From positions 1 to 14,507 of the forward strand of contig JBOGEX010000072.1 in assembly GCA_050741915.1 (NCBI GenBank): a DNA stretch of 14,507 nt. Direction: 5' to 3'. Below, piece after piece: positions 13,374 through 14,507 of the stretch (positions are counted from its first letter, which is position 1; each line of letters opens with the position of its first letter). This DNA comes from JACCTH01 sp050741915. Its GTDB lineage: Bacteria > Actinomycetota > Acidimicrobiia > Spongiisociales > ZC4RG35. The position numbers were made by a program, and so were the translations under genes. The notes under the pieces were generated by a model. The model was not told the origin of the DNA and made no database searches. It was given only the letters and a program-made list of their open reading frames with translations.

Positions 13374-14507
13374 TCATTCCGACCCTCCGTTCACAACCTC
13401 AAACGATCCGCCCGGATGGATAAGGCCGTTTATCAGGATTTCGACCTGATGCTCGCCTCGACGCGGTGTCCTCGTGGTGTGAATCGCCAATGAAATCGAT
13501 TTGCGGACTCTGGCGGTGGCGCCCGCGGCCAGCTCGAGCACCGCTCCTTTGAAGACCTTGGGGCTGGTGGCCCCGTTGGCTTTGACAAAGTGAACACGAA
13601 TATCAACGACCAGCCGGTGCGCAGAAGAGGTGGGATTGGAGACGATGGCTTCGATTGTCACCCGACCTCCAATCGCAACCCGCCGGGACTCGACCGCCAC
13701 CGATTCCACTACGACCGGTGCGCCCGTCCCGAAACCAAGCGCCGCCAACGCTCCCGGGTGGCCCTGTTTGACCAATGTTCGCAAGCCGTGCTCTACGAGC
13801 CGTCGACGGTCCGGGTCCGAAAGCCAACGCCGCCCAGTCTCCACCACCAGGTCGGGGTGGTCCTTGGAGATGTCGTTCAAGTTATTGGCCACCGACCTGC
13901 GAACGTAGTCGGTGGGGTCGTCCTTCAACAGTTCCAGCAACTCCAGCACCGGAGTTGGATCCTTTTGAAAACGGGAGAGCCTTGACGCCCACGGAAGTCG
14001 GGGCCGAGTCCCCTCGGAGACGAGACGACGGACATGCATGTTGGAATCGCCGGCCCATTCCCGGAGCCGGTCGAGAGCCTTGTCCGGGTACCGGTCGAGG
14101 AAGGCCCGGATGCTTCCCTCGGCCGTGAATCGTTGGGTCACCTGGTATTGGAATGACATCGCTTCCTCGAAGTGGTCGAGCCCGTGCTCGGCGACGAAAA
14201 ACACATCAGGGAGATAGAGGAACGACTCCATTCCAGCTGATTCGACCTCGCCTAAGGGAGGGCCGAGCGACGCTCCGAGGATGCGAAGTGCCTCTCTTCG
14301 ATCGCTCGGAAGGTAGAGGGCGAGAGCGTCGGCGATGTGATGGGCGCGAGGGGCTTTTCCTCCCGGGGAAGTGATGAGAAACCTAGGGCGGTTGGCCGCT
14401 GGTGGTGTACCGGCGTCCGAGCGGGCTGGTCCAAAGATGATCGCCTCGGGGCAGGGGTCGATGACGCCAACCGAGTCGGTGGCGGACCAGGTGATGACGA
14501 CGACAGA
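13374..14507 (-). CDS. AlkC-type DNA alkylation repair protein, 5' end beyond the window
   Basis: The protein belongs to the HEAT-like-repeat DNA glycosylases of the AlkC group, which excise alkylated bases such as 3-methyladenine. Motifs, from the first in-window ATG (14231): FVAEHGLDHFEEAM, TQRFTAEGSIRAFLDRYP, REWAGDSNMHVRRLVSEGTRPRLPWASRL, LLELLKDDPTDYVRRSVANNLNDISKDHPDLV. The last 100 residues (from about 178) look like the Ig-like domain fused to AlkC members. The frame stays open upstream to the window edge with no ATG, GTG or TTG, and it encodes family-like RAHHIADALALYLP and LRILGASLGPPL before the 14231 ATG. So 14231 is probably not the real start. Residues before RAHH are divergent from relatives. 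Confidence 0.85.
   Translation of the reverse strand, partial: SVVVITWSATDSVGVIDPCPEAIIFGPARSDAGTPPAANRPRFLITSPGGKAPRAHHIADALALYLPSDRREALRILGASLGPPLGEVESAGMESFLYLPDVFFVAEHGLDHFEEAMSFQYQVTQRFTAEGSIRAFLDRYPDKALDRLREWAGDSNMHVRRLVSEGTRPRLPWASRLSRFQKDPTPVLELLELLKDDPTDYVRRSVANNLNDISKDHPDLVVETGRRWLSDPDRRRLVEHGLRTLVKQGHPGALAALGFGTGAPVVVESVAVESRRVAIGGRVTIEAIVSNPTSSAHRLVVDIRVHFVKANGATSPKVFKGAVLELAAGATARVRKSISLAIHTTRTPRRGEHQVEILINGLIHPGGSFEVVNGGSE

Overview
This 14.5 kb window looks like chromosomal DNA from a high-GC actinobacterium, possibly of the Acidimicrobiia type. The taxon is inferred from style (high GC, GTG starts, tightly overlapping genes, candidate leaderless promoters), not from a marker gene. 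No rRNA, tRNA, CRISPR array, IS element or phage gene was seen. No stretch over about 60 bp lacks a gene or regulatory candidate, so coding density is very high.

Layout from left to right. (1) 58-1002 (+) is a solitary AbiEi-like/DUF559 protein ending in a hairpin. (2) 1043-2502 (-) is a two-gene unit: an unrecognised 140-residue protein, then an unusual fusion of a MoaD/ThiS-type sulfur-carrier domain to a polytopic, degenerate CdsA-like membrane domain. (3) 2534-5562 (+) is a five-gene unit behind a strong sigma70-type promoter with a repeated operator-like site over its -10. It encodes a small membrane protein, a DCC-family thiol-disulfide protein, a TetR regulator, a second small membrane protein and 4-hydroxyphenylpyruvate dioxygenase, with overlapping ends throughout. 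(4) 5559-9151 (-) is lutA-lutB-lutC (lactate oxidation Fe-S complex), then a membrane-anchored alpha/beta hydrolase whose expected nucleophile serine is glycine. (5) 9190-13347 (+) is a large membrane protein whose two ends look like halves of an alpha/beta hydrolase, a Gfo/Idh/MocA oxidoreductase with a five-cysteine segment, and a UlaG/UPF0173 metallo-beta-lactamase-fold hydrolase. (6) 13374-window end (-) is an AlkC-type DNA alkylation repair protein whose reading frame stays open past the right edge.

Working relationships. The lut genes form a recognisable pathway module: lactate to pyruvate through LutABC. The HPPD unit joins tyrosine catabolism or quinone-precursor synthesis (homogentisate formation) to redox and membrane proteins and a probable local repressor. 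The rest is metabolic or repair housekeeping. The strongest candidates for new biology are the MoaD-membrane fusion with a possible internal ribosome site over its Gly-Gly codons, the operator-controlled HPPD/DCC unit, and the membrane protein with a split hydrolase.
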